Positions 22,976 through 33,298 of a DNA stretch of 64,000 bases are shown here, piece after piece (the stretch's first letter is position 1; every line of letters begins with the position of its first letter). This DNA comes from Tenodera sinensis (Eukaryota; Arthropoda; Insecta; Mantodea; Mantidae). Made by a program: the position numbers and the translations under genes. Location of the stretch: positions 24,730,284 through 24,794,283 of the forward strand of contig CM060967.1 in the NCBI GenBank assembly GCA_030765045.1, in the 5' to 3' direction. The notes under the pieces are model-generated. The model ran no database searches. It was not told the DNA's origin and saw nothing but the letters and a program-made list of their open reading frames with translations.

Positions 22976-24871
22976 CAGGACCTCCTAAATACCGGACCTG
23001 ACACTGTGATTCAAGATGGCGGCCTATGTGGTGGGAACTACTTGTAAACAACTCGTCTACAGGCTACGATTTCAACGCAGTAAAATAAAAATGTGGTGTA
23101 ATAACACGCCTATTTTGTGAATATGGGCTGTGTTAAACACAAAAACACTGTCCTAAACATAAAACTCAAGTAAACAAAAAAGAATGACATTTAATATTAA
23201 ACGATAAACCATGGGCAATGAAATATATAACCTCAAATATCATTCATGCAATCTACAGGTTTACATGCCATTATGTAACTGCATTACACACTCAAATTAC
23301 AAAGAAGATAGACAAAACTGCAAGCAGCATGTTACTTAAATAAAACAGAAGTGTTGACAGTGAGTTGACTCAATTATTAATCATTGTTTACACTGTTTTT
23401 CACATTTGTACAATGTGCATAATGTTATATACCTACACAAAACATACTATACTGGATGGCTGATATACAAATGCTGCTATTTAGAATGACCTAAAGCTAC
23501 CTACTGAATTCAAAACCTTTAGGGTGAAACTTTGCTTTTACTATTACTGAGAACTTGATTACTCAGTTTGCAACAACATATTACTCAGCACTTCAGGACA
23601 CTATTTTACGGGGGGAATCCACAAAAGCAGATGAAATATTAAAAATAATAACCGTAAAACAGCACTGTAAATGAAATACATGAAATACGTAATCTTAAAT
23701 CAGTATTGTAAAGCAACATTGTGTTAGCTTAGGTTAGGTTAGTTTTGCATATGAGTGGGGTGACAGGGTCCTGTGTTATCGAAATATTTACAATTTGGGT
23801 AGTGTTTATGCAATCATTTCAACGTAAATGCATTAATCAATCATTGTAGCATATATTACACTCGTTTATGCACATTTATTAGCTAAATATCCGCCGCATA
23901 AGCGAAATAAAACCACTTCATCGACCGTACGAAATTTTCTCATAAATAAAACACGAAGCTTGAGCGCACAATAAAACTTACAAGATCGTAATCAGCAATA
24001 AAAACTGCATCCATTGCACTATGTTTCATTCGTTTTCTCGAGCGGACGATTTTGTAAATATTTACCAAACTTTGCTATAGTCTACAGTTTTACATGCAGC
24101 AACATAACACATTTCTTCTAAACTACAGCTACACATTTAAATTACAAAGACAAAAGATAATGTACAAATATGAGCAGCATACTACTTACATGAAACAAAC
24201 TGTTGGTGTTGCAGATGCCACTAATTGAATTCACTCGAAATTATTGTCTTTCACTATTCACACTATTCACCATGTTATATACACACCGGCAACTAATACA
24301 CATAACGCTGCAATTTATTGTAATTAAATACTGAATTTAGAAGCTTTATGTTGTAATTTACCTTTTGTTTTAACTGAAAGTTTCTGATTTTTAATTTGCA
24401 TCCGGGACTGCAACAGTTACGGTGCATTGTCGTGTTTGAGGTTAGGTTGTAGTATGGCAACATTAATATACACTACTGGAACAGTTTTTCTTCAACAACC
24501 TCTCACCACTGTAATCGTGACACAAATTGTACTTGCAAACAGATAAATTAACCACACTATACGGCTAATGTAGCCATAGTCCTAGATGGAACACAATAAA
24601 CATGAACACGTGGATAGCACACGGCACAGTCAAAACGTTATTACATTTATTCCTGTTCCTATACTGCCCAAATAAAACTTTTGAAACACTCGCTTTGCTA
24701 ATATGAAGACAAACTTACATAGGAATTATTATAAGAAACAATAACTCGAAGACATAGAAAATAATACGAAAAACAGCGTGTGGAAACACCTCAGAAATCA
24801 CTCCCACCAGCCGACGCCATTTTTGTACAACTGGGATGCCAGGGTCAGGTCCGTTAATCTAGAAGGTCCTG
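22976..24871 (-). mobile_element. Twin DNA transposon, left copy (THAP/P-like, non-autonomous)
   Basis: 1896 bp, starting CAGGACCTCCTAAATACC and ending GGTCCTG. The ~31-bp terminal inverted repeats are imperfect. Each carries the hexamer GGACCT twice, about 17 bp apart. The flanking 7-bp direct repeats CTTAAAG (22969-22975 and 24872-24878) mark an independent insertion. The sequence is the reverse complement of the right copy at ~98% identity over the sampled segments. No long ORF. The short frame MHRNCC.PGCK (minus strand near 24430) resembles the beginning of a THAP zinc finger. Confidence 0.85.
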
Positions 24872-24878
24872 CTTAAAG

Positions 24879-25475
24879 GTTAGTAGTTCCAGTTTCACCC
24901 AGCAGATGGCTAAAGACCAACTTCAAGAAACTACCACCAGAGTTCACCATATTTCAGAATTGGATTATAAGGAAAAGAATGGATATGTGGAAGTAGCAGT
25001 CTGCATGAGCTGAAGATGAGACAAAAAGGGCGTCTAGAAAGTACTTCAACATTTTACAACTGAATAAAGTGATGGTACGTGTCGACAAGAAATAAAAGAA
25101 CTGCTCAAGTTCACATTAAGCATGAAGACTACATCACTGTTATTACTGATTCTAGTTATCACCAAGGTATAGGTTGGCATAATGTGAAATCAGGTAATTC
25201 CTTTCTTTTCTACTATATGAGTCCTATGTAGTAAAGGAAAGTTAAAAGATGTAGCACGAAGGGGTCTCTAACAAGTGCTGAGATGTCTTCATCCCAGCGC
25301 TAGGCCCCGCCAAGCAGCCAGCAGCCCACCGCGGGTCCGGGGCTGTATCGCACGAAGCGTCCTGTCGACGGAGGACAAGGGCCACCAGACGCCGCCCAGA
25401 GAACAGCAGTTACCATGCGCAATCATCCACGCCATCTGCCCGACACTGCCCACACTACAGTACAGTAGATAGTGT
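24879..25475. other. Spacer between the twin transposons
   Basis: Left part (to ~25250): AT-rich, probably the 3' flank of the Penelope-like element. Right part (25270-25475): markedly GC-rich and CpG-containing. It continues, after the right transposon, into 27389-27540. An ORF covers 25275-25472 but has no recognised motif. Confidence 0.5.
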
Positions 25476-25482
25476 TCCGTAT

Positions 25483-27381
25483 CAGGACCTTCTAGATTAA
25501 CGGACCTGACACTGCCATCTAAGTTGTACAAAAATGGCGTCGGCTGGTGGCGATGATTTCTGAGGTGTTTCCACACGCTGTTTTTCGTATTATTTTCTAT
25601 GTCTTCGAGTTATTGTTTCTTATAATAATTCCTATGTAAGTTTGTCTTCATATTAGCAAAGCGAGTGTTTCAAAAGTTTTATTTGGGCAGTATAGGAACA
25701 GGAATAAATGTAATAACGTTTTGACTGTGCCGTGTGCTATCCACGTGTTCATGTTTATTGTGTTCCATCTAGGACTATGGCTACATTAGCCGTATAGTGT
25801 GGTTAATTTATCTGTTTGCAAGTACAATTTGTGTCACGATTACAGTGGTGAGAGGTTGTTGAAGAAAAACTGTTCCAGTAGTGTATATTAATGTTGCCAT
25901 ACTACAACCTAACCTCAAACACGACAATGCACCGTAACTGTTGCATTCCCGGATGCAAATTAAAAATCAGAAACTTTCAGTTAAAACAAAAGGTAAATTA
26001 CAACATAAAACTTCTAAATTCAGTATTTAATTACAATAAATTGCAGCGTTATGTGTATTAGTTGCCGGTGTGTATATAACATGGTGAATAGTGTGAATAG
26101 TGAAAGACAATAATTTCGAGTGAATTCAATTAGTGGCATCTGCAACACCAACAGTTTGTTTCATGTAAGTAGTATGCTGCTCATATTTGTACATTATCTT
26201 TTGTCTTTGTAATTTAAATGTGTAGCTGTAGTTTAGAAGAAATGTGTTCTGTTGCTGCATGTAAAACTGTAGACTATAGCAAAGTTTGGTAAATATTTAC
26301 AAAATCGTCCGCTCGAGAAAACGAATGAAACATAGTGCAATGGATGCAGTTTTTATTGCTGATTACGATCTTGTAAGTTTTATTGTGCGCTCAAGCTTCG
26401 TGTTTTATTTATGAGAAAATTTCGTACGGTCGATGAAATGGTTTTATTTCGCTTATGCGGCGGATATTTAGCTAATAAATGTGCATAAACGAGTGTAATA
26501 TATGCTACAATGATTGATTAATGCATTTACGTTGAAATGATTGCATAAACACTACCCAAATTGTAAATATTTCGATAACACAGGACCCTGTCACCCCACT
26601 CATATGCAAAACTAACCTAACCTAAGCTAACACAATGTTGCTTTACATTACTGATTTAAGATTACGTATTTCATGTATTTCATTTACAGTGCTGTTTTAC
26701 GGTTATTATTTTTAATATTTCATCTGCTTTTGTGGATTACCCCTGTAAAATAAAGTGTCCTGAAGTGCTGAGTAATATGTTGTTGCAAACTGAGTAATCA
26801 AGTTCTCAGTAATAGTAAACGCAAAATTTCACCCTAAAGGTTTTGAATTCAGTAGGTAGCTTTAGGTCATTCTAAATAGCAGCATTTGTATATCAGCCAT
26901 CCAGTATAGTATGTTTTGTGTAGGTATATAACATTATGCACATTGTACAAATGTGAAAAACAGTGTAAACAATGATTAATAATTCTGAGTCAACTCAATG
27001 TCAACACTTCTGTTTTATTTAAGTAACATGCTGCTTGCAGTTTTGTCTATCTTCTTTGTAATTTGAGTGTGTAATGCAGTTACATAATGGCATGTAAACC
27101 TGTAGATTGCATGAATGATATTTGAGGTTATATATTTCATTGCCCATGGTTTATCGTTTAATATTAAATGTCATTCTTTTTTGTTTACTTGAGTTTATGT
27201 TTAAGACAGTGTTTTTGTGTTTAACACAGCCCATATTCACAAAATAGGCGTGTTATTACACCACATTTTTATTTTACTGCGTTGAAATCGTAGCCTGTAG
27301 ACGAGTTGTTTACAAGTAGTTCCCACCACATAGGCCGCCATCTTGAATCACAGTGTCAGGTCCGGTATTTAGGAGGTCCTG
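25483..27381 (+). mobile_element. Twin DNA transposon, right copy (THAP/P-like, non-autonomous)
   Basis: 1899 bp, from CAGGACCTTCTAGATTAACG to GGTCCTG, with 7-bp duplications TCCGTAT (25476-25482 and 27382-27388). It is oriented opposite to the left copy. An internal tandem duplication aligns ~25920-26290 with ~26760-27125. Two short frames start with Cx4CK: MHRNCCIPGCK at 25926 and MCSVAACKTVDYSK at 26241. This spacing fits the first two zinc ligands of a THAP domain, which occurs in P-element transposases. The THAP core and catalytic domain are absent, so P-superfamily membership is an inference. Confidence 0.85.
25926..26078 (+). pseudogene. Short THAP-like N-terminal frame
   Basis: ATG at 25926 gives MHRNCCIPGCKLKIRNFQ and continues ~50 codons to TAG. 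AAAAG followed by GTAAAT at ~25988-25995 is a possible splice donor, so this could be the first coding exon of a former transposase. The rest of a THAP domain (third Cys, His, AVPTIF) is not seen. Confidence 0.35.
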
Positions 27382-27388
27382 TCCGTAT

Positions 27389-28009
27389 CCATGACTTTCA
27401 GGTCGTCATGTGTAACTCTGACAGAGGGCGCACCGGTCGTCGCACGTTCCAGTGCCGCCGCGGGGCGGTCCGGCCGATCTACGAGCACACTGTAGATAGA
27501 ATGAACCTTTTTAGGAAATTTACGTGCAAGTGAGTACAGAAAGCCATGTCAGTGTACTCATCAGACATTGAGAAACCTCGGACATTTATCTGCGTTGAAA
27601 TCTAAGTAATGGAAGTTTTCGATGTAGTGCAAGAGTTCCACCACTTGATAGGGTGCGTATGCACGTGTGTGTGCATGCGCACGGGTCCGTGTGTGTGTAG
27701 CACGAGGAGGGACATCTCGATCCACCGGCATGGATGTTTTACAGGCTACCAACCCTCAAAGGGAAGGAATGATGCAAAGTGAGGCCGTAAACTTGTCGGA
27801 GGGTGGAGCCAGTGAAACCCAGAGACGCACAGAAGTCCCTAAAAGATATTGACACCTAGCACACAAAGCGTTTCCTCTACCCAGAGAGAGGGCGACGAGG
27901 TGATCCTTGCGGCCCGAGCAGCAACTCTCAGGAGGGCCAGGGAAGGGGTTCTATTTGGTTTGGTTTAAGGGCGCTCAACTTCTAGGTCATCAGCGCAGAA
28001 GGGGTTCTA
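27389..28009. other. GC-rich island and spacer
   Basis: Positions 27389-27510 are CpG-rich. CATGACTTTCAG before 27401 looks like a splice acceptor and CAAGTGAGTA at ~27526-27535 like a donor, with an open frame between them (VVMCNSDRGRTGRRTFQ...). This may be one small exon, but no homology is recognised. Near 27957-28000 a TTTGGTTTAAGGGCGCTCAA string, common in insect repeats, precedes a SINE. Confidence 0.35.
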
Positions 28010-28215
28010 GAGCGCAAACATTGTGCCATCTGTCCGCATTCGCCGGAACGAACCGCGCTATGAAACAAACCTGAAAGATGACAAGGGAGGAAAATGAAGG
28101 GAAAGGAATCCGTGGAGAAGATAATCCACTCTGCCATTCGGCTAGTGGAAAAGGTCGGTCGGTCGATGGGGATCGAACCCGGGACCTCCCGAGTGCTAAT
28201 TGCACACGTTGCCAT
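28010..28215 (-). mobile_element. tRNA-derived SINE, family S1, shortened
   Basis: On the minus strand: head with TACCGAGCGACATGGCA, GCACTCGGGAGGTC and B-box-like GGGTTCGATCCC, then TTCCCTTCATTTTCC, CTTTCAGGTTTGT and GGACAGATGGC, as in the 21.9- and 50.3-kb copies but shorter. The overlapping ORFs are shadows. Confidence 0.7.
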
Positions 28216-29059
28216 GGTGCCATGTCGCTCGGTAAGCAAAAATACATCGTCTGTGTTTGAACCTGAGGCAATGGGAACTAACAGAGGGAAAACAACAGAA
28301 TATCGCACTTATGTCTCTCCCACCTCCATAACAAGGCACGGAAGGGGTAAGACGCAGTCAGCCAACCTTACAAACAAGGGCTCGAAGTAATACGGAGTAA
28401 CCCAATGAAATATCCCTCGCCGTCTTCAGTTCAGCACTCGAGCTTTGCCGTAAATAAAGATGGATAAACACTTCCCTTTCTCCCAAGTGCTCATTCTGGC
28501 GCACTCTGATGTTGCGCAAACGTTTTTCCACTCCATTTTCTCACCCTCGTCCAATTATCTGGAAGACCATCCTACAGACTGACCGACAGCTCTTTCTCTC
28601 ACTAAATTGTGTTACAAAACACGTTTAATACGAACGTCCTCTTCCACAACATCTCACACTGTTTCCTCTACGATCTGAATTAGGGTCTATAAAGGAGTTT
28701 GCTCTTGGCCGCTTGGTACAACAATACGACTGGTCACCGTCAGAGAAATTAGATGTTATTCCCGTCATGGTTAGTGATTACGAACTCGGCTGGACTGATA
28801 ACAACAGCTAAATATCATTATCTCACTTTGATTTCCTTCTCCTCTTCTCTCTCAGGGTGTTCATTTATAGCTTACGTTTTCGCACTATAGAGCAGCGAAG
28901 TTCAACTTTGTCTCTTACGCAATTAGCTGTTATTCCAAACCTCCTCTTTCAATCGGAGAGTGAATCAGCTCACAACCAGTATCCAGTAAGGGACACAAAC
29001 AGGCGATTATGTGGTCGTTTCTAACTCATACCTTAAATTTTCATAGCACATCCTTTAAA
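28216..29059. other. Intergenic, nothing recognised
   Basis: No gene, repeat or RNA feature identified in ~0.84 kb. Confidence 0.4.
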
Positions 29060-29152
29060 GATCTCTTCATGCTGTTTAGCATTCTTTTGAGTGAACCATT
29101 TCCGAGATATTCTTTATTGTTTGTATTTCCCAACACGCTGAAACCGAAATTA
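29060..29152 (+). repeat. Family A repeat, left piece of an interrupted copy
   Basis: GAGTGAACCATTTCCGAGATATTC matches the family at its GGAGATATTCC position. Similarity stops near 29150 and resumes at ~29840. Confidence 0.6.
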
Positions 29153-29839
29153 TAATGTCAAATATATATATTTGATAATAGAAAGAAACAAACGGAGATT
29201 CTAGTCAATAGTTAAGGGGAAGACGTAATAAAGCTGAATATGTTAAAGTCTCAAGAATGGAAGCCAAGGCAGATTTAAATGAGTGATAAGGTTACAATTG
29301 TTGTTTGTACGAAGCCATAGTGATTCCGCGGGCTGATTCGTATCTTACCATGACGTGCTCTAAAGTTAGCCAATGGAAATCGCTTCCTTCGTGTTGCTCA
29401 CGCAAAAACAAATGCAACGCAACACACTCGTCTTGAATCGAGCCGAGAGTACACGTGCAATTTCTGAGTTGTACGTAAGTTAGCGCGTATACATAATACG
29501 GCGGTTGCTAAAGGGTGACAAAGTTAAAGTGTTATAACGTTGTAGTTGAAGTTACAAAGTTACATTCTATTTATATATCGTTGGCAGTTCTCTACAAACC
29601 TGGAAATTTGCAAATAAAGTTAAATGTTGGTTAATTCTTCGTTTGGTTCCATTCCTACCATAACCCACGCATACCCTGCAGATTAGGACCTCTTGCTAGA
29701 GCTAGTCTGGACACCAAACACGAGATCTTACAGATCTTAAAGGCGACGTCTTCGACGGAGAGGAACGTTTGCGTCAACGCACACCTTTCTCGAGTAGGAA
29801 TATATTATTCTATTTTTATTTTTGCCTTCCAAAGTGAAT
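29153..29839 (+). mobile_element. Insertion in a family A copy, LTR-like
   Basis: About 690 bp splits a family A copy. It begins near TGTCAAATATATATATTTGA and contains AAATAAAG near 29616. The string CCCACGCATACCC (~29660) also appears as CTCACGCATACCCC in the LTR-like stretch at 37093. TGGACACC near 29710 could be a primer-binding site start. No gag or pol is left and the boundaries are uncertain. Confidence 0.35.
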
Positions 29840-30050
29840 TTCAAAGGCATCGCATAGCAACCAGCTCTTAAAACATTTCACTATGGCTTAAGGCCTACTT
29901 CATTCCAATATTCCCCTTGCACCTACAAGCAAATTAGCAACAAGGTAATTTCTGAAAATGTTTATCTCAACTAACACGAAGAAGATATAGGAATAGGAGT
30001 TTGTAAGAATGGTTAGTACAAGAGTAGAGAAAGTCATATGAGTGCAACAC
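29840..30050 (+). repeat. Family A repeat, right piece of an interrupted copy
   Basis: Resumes with CTCTTAAAACATTTCACTATG and ends GAGTAGAGAAAGTCATATG, AGTGCAACAC. Confidence 0.85.
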
Positions 30051-30094
30051 TTCACAATTTATTTATTTTCAAAATCTTGCTACACCTTCTGCCT

Positions 30095-30770
30095 CACAAG
30101 GTATAGACCTGTTTCGAAGTTTACTGAACTAGTGGAGACCTCTTCCGTTGTCGTCCAACACTTATTCTTACTGAAGATTTATACAATAAAGCTTGCCATC
30201 GATATCCTGTAGGTGGCATACGTAGATGTTCCTTCCAGTGTTTTGGTGCCTCTGTATTTCTTCATTTGTTTTCTTCCACTAACTATTCTCTTATTACAGT
30301 GTTCCTAATCCTATCTATTCTAGCAATGATCGCAAGAACCCCATTAGGCTGTTTCCAATCTTAACTTTTCTGTGATATTTAGTGTCCATATTTCACAAGA
30401 GTACATTAGCGCTGGTTTAGGTATAATATTTTGGAATCGCTGCTTTGTTTCTATTCTCATATGTTTGCCAAAAGTCGTTTTATATATCCTTTTCGTTTGT
30501 TATATACGAGTATTTCAACATTAGTGTTCTGTATCGATATTGTTGACCTTAGGTATTTAAGTGTTTAAACTTGTTCTACAATTTCTCCATGAAATAACTA
30601 CATTAACTCTTCTTTGTCCTTTTCCTATCATAGCAATAGATTTAGTTTTCTCACCAGGACTACATTTAATATCTTAATAGCTAGTTTTCCTTCTAATTTC
30701 TAATATAGATGATCCTTTGTATTGTAATATTCTAGCAATTTTTGTGTGATCTGTGTTAATATTATGTGAA
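30095..30770 (-). pseudogene. Decayed LINE reverse transcriptase, C-terminal part
   Basis: On the minus strand one frame reads FQNIIPKPALMYSCEIWT then LNITEKLRLETA (about 30465-30335), the 'llYGcEtWtl...le..emr' block of non-LTR reverse transcriptases. Upstream of it (30590-30500) another frame gives GEIVEQV, TLKYLRSTIS, the FKYLGS block. Numerous stops and frameshifts. It differs from the 957-6281 LINE in both motifs, so it is a different family. Confidence 0.6.
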
Positions 30771-30995
30771 TACGGGATGTGAGCGCTGCGTGATCTTCCT
30801 TTGTTTGGTTTGGTACGTGGCGTCTATATCCCGTACTGATGTTAGCCAGCGAGTTTAACTGCCTCGCAAGAGGATTTGCTGTCCAGCTCATCTGCGTTGT
30901 ATCGGCAATACAAGCTTGGCGAGATTTTTGTACCCCTTTCCACAGAAAATAACTACACTCTGGGTCCTCTCTGATTGATACTTTTCGTTGTTCGC
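30771..30995. other. Spacer, unassigned minus-strand ORF
   Basis: An open minus-strand frame (30700-31002, ~100 codons) spans this stretch but has no known motif. Confidence 0.3.
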
Positions 30996-31140
30996 CAACC
31001 AAAAATTCGATACCGAAATTTCCCGGAAATGCATGTTTTGGGGCTCCTGAATCTAAAAAAAGGTGTGTGTGTATGTTTGAGAGAGACTCAAACTCAAAAG
31101 CGAAAAGTCAGTTAAATACCAAATTTGGTATTTTAAGTCA
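30996..31140 (+). repeat. Family A repeat, left piece of a second interrupted copy
   Basis: AAAAATTCGATACCGAAATT to CCAAATTTGGTATTTTAAGT follows the family, including a short GT microsatellite. The copy resumes at ~31808. Confidence 0.75.
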
Positions 31141-31807
31141 AAGAAATTACAATATAAAATAAAAATCTGTATAATAACTCTGGCACCTAATTAAACCAGG
31201 GCTAATACGCCAGATTTTTAATATTTATTTATTCTACACATTCATACATACAACATGCTTTACAGATAAAATTATGAAAATAAAAAATACAAATACAGTT
31301 TAGTGTAATACTTATGAAAAGTTATAAGGTAAGGGGAAAAAATAAAACACATAATAATAAACAAATTATGTATATATAAAGGAGAAGAAATAAATAAAAT
31401 ACGGGAAAACTTTTACAAAAATTATTTCGATACAAAAAACAAAAACACAAATTATAACATTTCACACATAGTCACTCTGACAAATATATAAATACTACTA
31501 AACAATTCATAATACAATAATATTTATAAATAAGTTTATAAAAATAAAAATTGTTATAAATATATAATAATTTATAGGATAAAAAGAAATAAAATAAGGA
31601 TAAAATTAAAACAAATTTATCTTCTCGCTACAACAAAATAAACCAAATATAAGATTTTATCATACATATCAACATCATTCTCACAAAACTACAAATATTA
31701 CTAAACAACAAAGAATAATTACGTAAAAATGAATTATTAATTATAAGCATTACAGACTATTATTAATTACAGTCATTATTATTCTGGCATTTACGTCCAG
31801 AATCTTC
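31141..31807. other. Very AT-rich insertion in a family A copy
   Basis: About 665 bp, mostly A/T, with weak internal repetition (ACTACTAAACAATTCATAA and TTACTAAACAACAAAGAAT). Near its ends are CTCTGGCACC..CGCCAG and TTCTGGCATTTACGTCCAGAA, both self-complementary. No ORF. Possibly the 3' end of an AT-rich element; class unknown. Confidence 0.5.
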
Positions 31808-31882
31808 GTAGGATGCGACACGAAGATTTTGAAGAAAATCCCCCACCCGAACTACAGTTTACATCGAACATTTTGCAAAATC
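31808..31882 (+). repeat. Family A repeat, right piece of the second interrupted copy
   Basis: GGATGCGACACGAAGATTTT, GAAGAAAATCCCCCACCC and TTTACATCGAACATTTT match the family immediately downstream of the interruption, then similarity ends. Confidence 0.75.
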
Positions 31883-33046
31883 TGCCAAAGCGACATGCAG
31901 ACACGTCATTAATTTCCCCCGTTGATTCCTTCGTTTTCGGTACACAAGGAGATCTCAAGCGCTAACTCAATTGGCCTGGGGAAGCTGCGGAATATCTTGA
32001 GCGCCCCTCATTTTTTTTTTTTTTTTTTTTACACTCTAAATATTCAGCTATTAGTGCAAGCCCCTGCATGGCTTGCGCTTAGAGAGTACTAGTTCCCCAG
32101 GCCTGGATAGGAGGAAAAGGACAAAAACCGGAAGATTCATGGTTCAAATCCTGGTTATGGCAGTAATTTTCTCAGTCTTGTACACATTTTTAATTTGTAC
32201 AAAGTTGAACAAAAATAAACAAAATGGGTAGAGGAAGCCCATGGAGGTAAGACATTCCAATCATACTTTCTCTTTTCGCATTTGTCCCAAAAATCTGAGA
32301 GCAAAATCATGATCTAATGGTTTGTCCTTAGGCTGTGAGATTTTACAACCCCATGAAGCAAGTGGGGAATTTTCACGCTTCTGTTCAAAGCTACCGGCGC
32401 CGAAACTATCTTAGCGACGTCAGATTCTTTGTAAAGAATTTCTCAGTGATAACACCATCTGGCTTAATGCGTACGTTCCCTCTTGAAGCGGGTCTTTCCC
32501 TTGCCTAAATTAATAAAAACATGAAAGCCCGAATTACTCAGAGCAACGTGGCTTTGTGACGTCAGTATTAACGCTTAAAGCTACGGTTAAATTTATTAGC
32601 CGCTGCTGTCCGTTTCTGCAAAATAAATAGGAGGAAGGCTGGGTACGGGGTTTAAAAGCCTTGGCAGTAAGTAACTCAGTTAGTGTCGTGTTGAGAGTTA
32701 AAGTTGAGAGTTTTCCAGGCACGTCAGTGGCGGAACGTGACGGAAACACGTAACAAGTTGTGGCGGGGATTGCGGACAGCACATACCCCATTCAACAGAT
32801 TGCGCCACAATGGCGAACAAACCCATAAAGGGATTTACCCTTTAAAAAAGCTCAACAAAGCCTTGGAATTTGCTGTATAAAGTTGCAAAATAACCTTTTA
32901 CCTATGTCTGAAAATCCAATGTGTTACACTCACATGACTTTCTCTGTTCTTAAACTTAAACCTAAGATTTTAAAATAACTCTGAAATCTCTAGACGAGTG
33001 ACAACATTTGTATACAACAGTTTTGAATTTATATAAACTCTTAGTA
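31883..33046. other. Intergenic, contains a promoter-like stretch
   Basis: Poly-T tract at 32009-32031. GGTTCAAATCC at ~32150 resembles a B box, but no A box is convincing. A CRE/TATA/initiator cluster is listed separately. No long ORF. Confidence 0.4.
32557..32681 (+). promoter_or_regulatory. Promoter-like cluster: CRE, TATA-like box, initiator
   Basis: Perfect TGACGTCA at 32557-32564, TTTAAAA at 32651-32657 and TCAGTT at 32676-32681. The A at 32678 lies 27 bp from the TATA-like box, a usual spacing. A small frame, ATGGCGAACAAACCC (10 codons), begins at ~32811 in good translation context. Could belong to an unrecognised gene or an LTR. Chance cannot be excluded. Confidence 0.35.
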
Positions 33047-33298
33047 TTTTTACTTTCTCTACTGGTAAGTAAAAGAAATTATTGTATTTCACCCAAAAAT
33101 TCCATGTTGAGATTTCACCGGAAATATATGTTTTCAGACTCCCAAATTCTTACTGTAAAAAAATGTAGATCTTGCTAAAACACACAATTTATGTCTAAAT
33201 AATTTTTTTATAGAGTGAACCATTTCGGAGATATTCCTTGTTATTTGTGTCAGTTTTGGAAAACTTAAAACTTTCGTAAAATGGAACATCGTTGTTCA
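33047..33298 (+). repeat. Family A repeat with internal and 3' deletion
   Basis: Starts TTTTTACTTTCTCTACTGG, reaches ATGTTTTCAGACTCCC, then jumps across ~450 bp of the family to AAAAATGTAGATCTTGC and ends in GTTGTTCATTTTT. There the next full copy begins in the same T-run. Confidence 0.85.

Noticed and set aside
22976..27381. A single large palindrome or composite transposon
   Set aside because: Each arm has its own pair of terminal inverted repeats and a different 7-bp target duplication.
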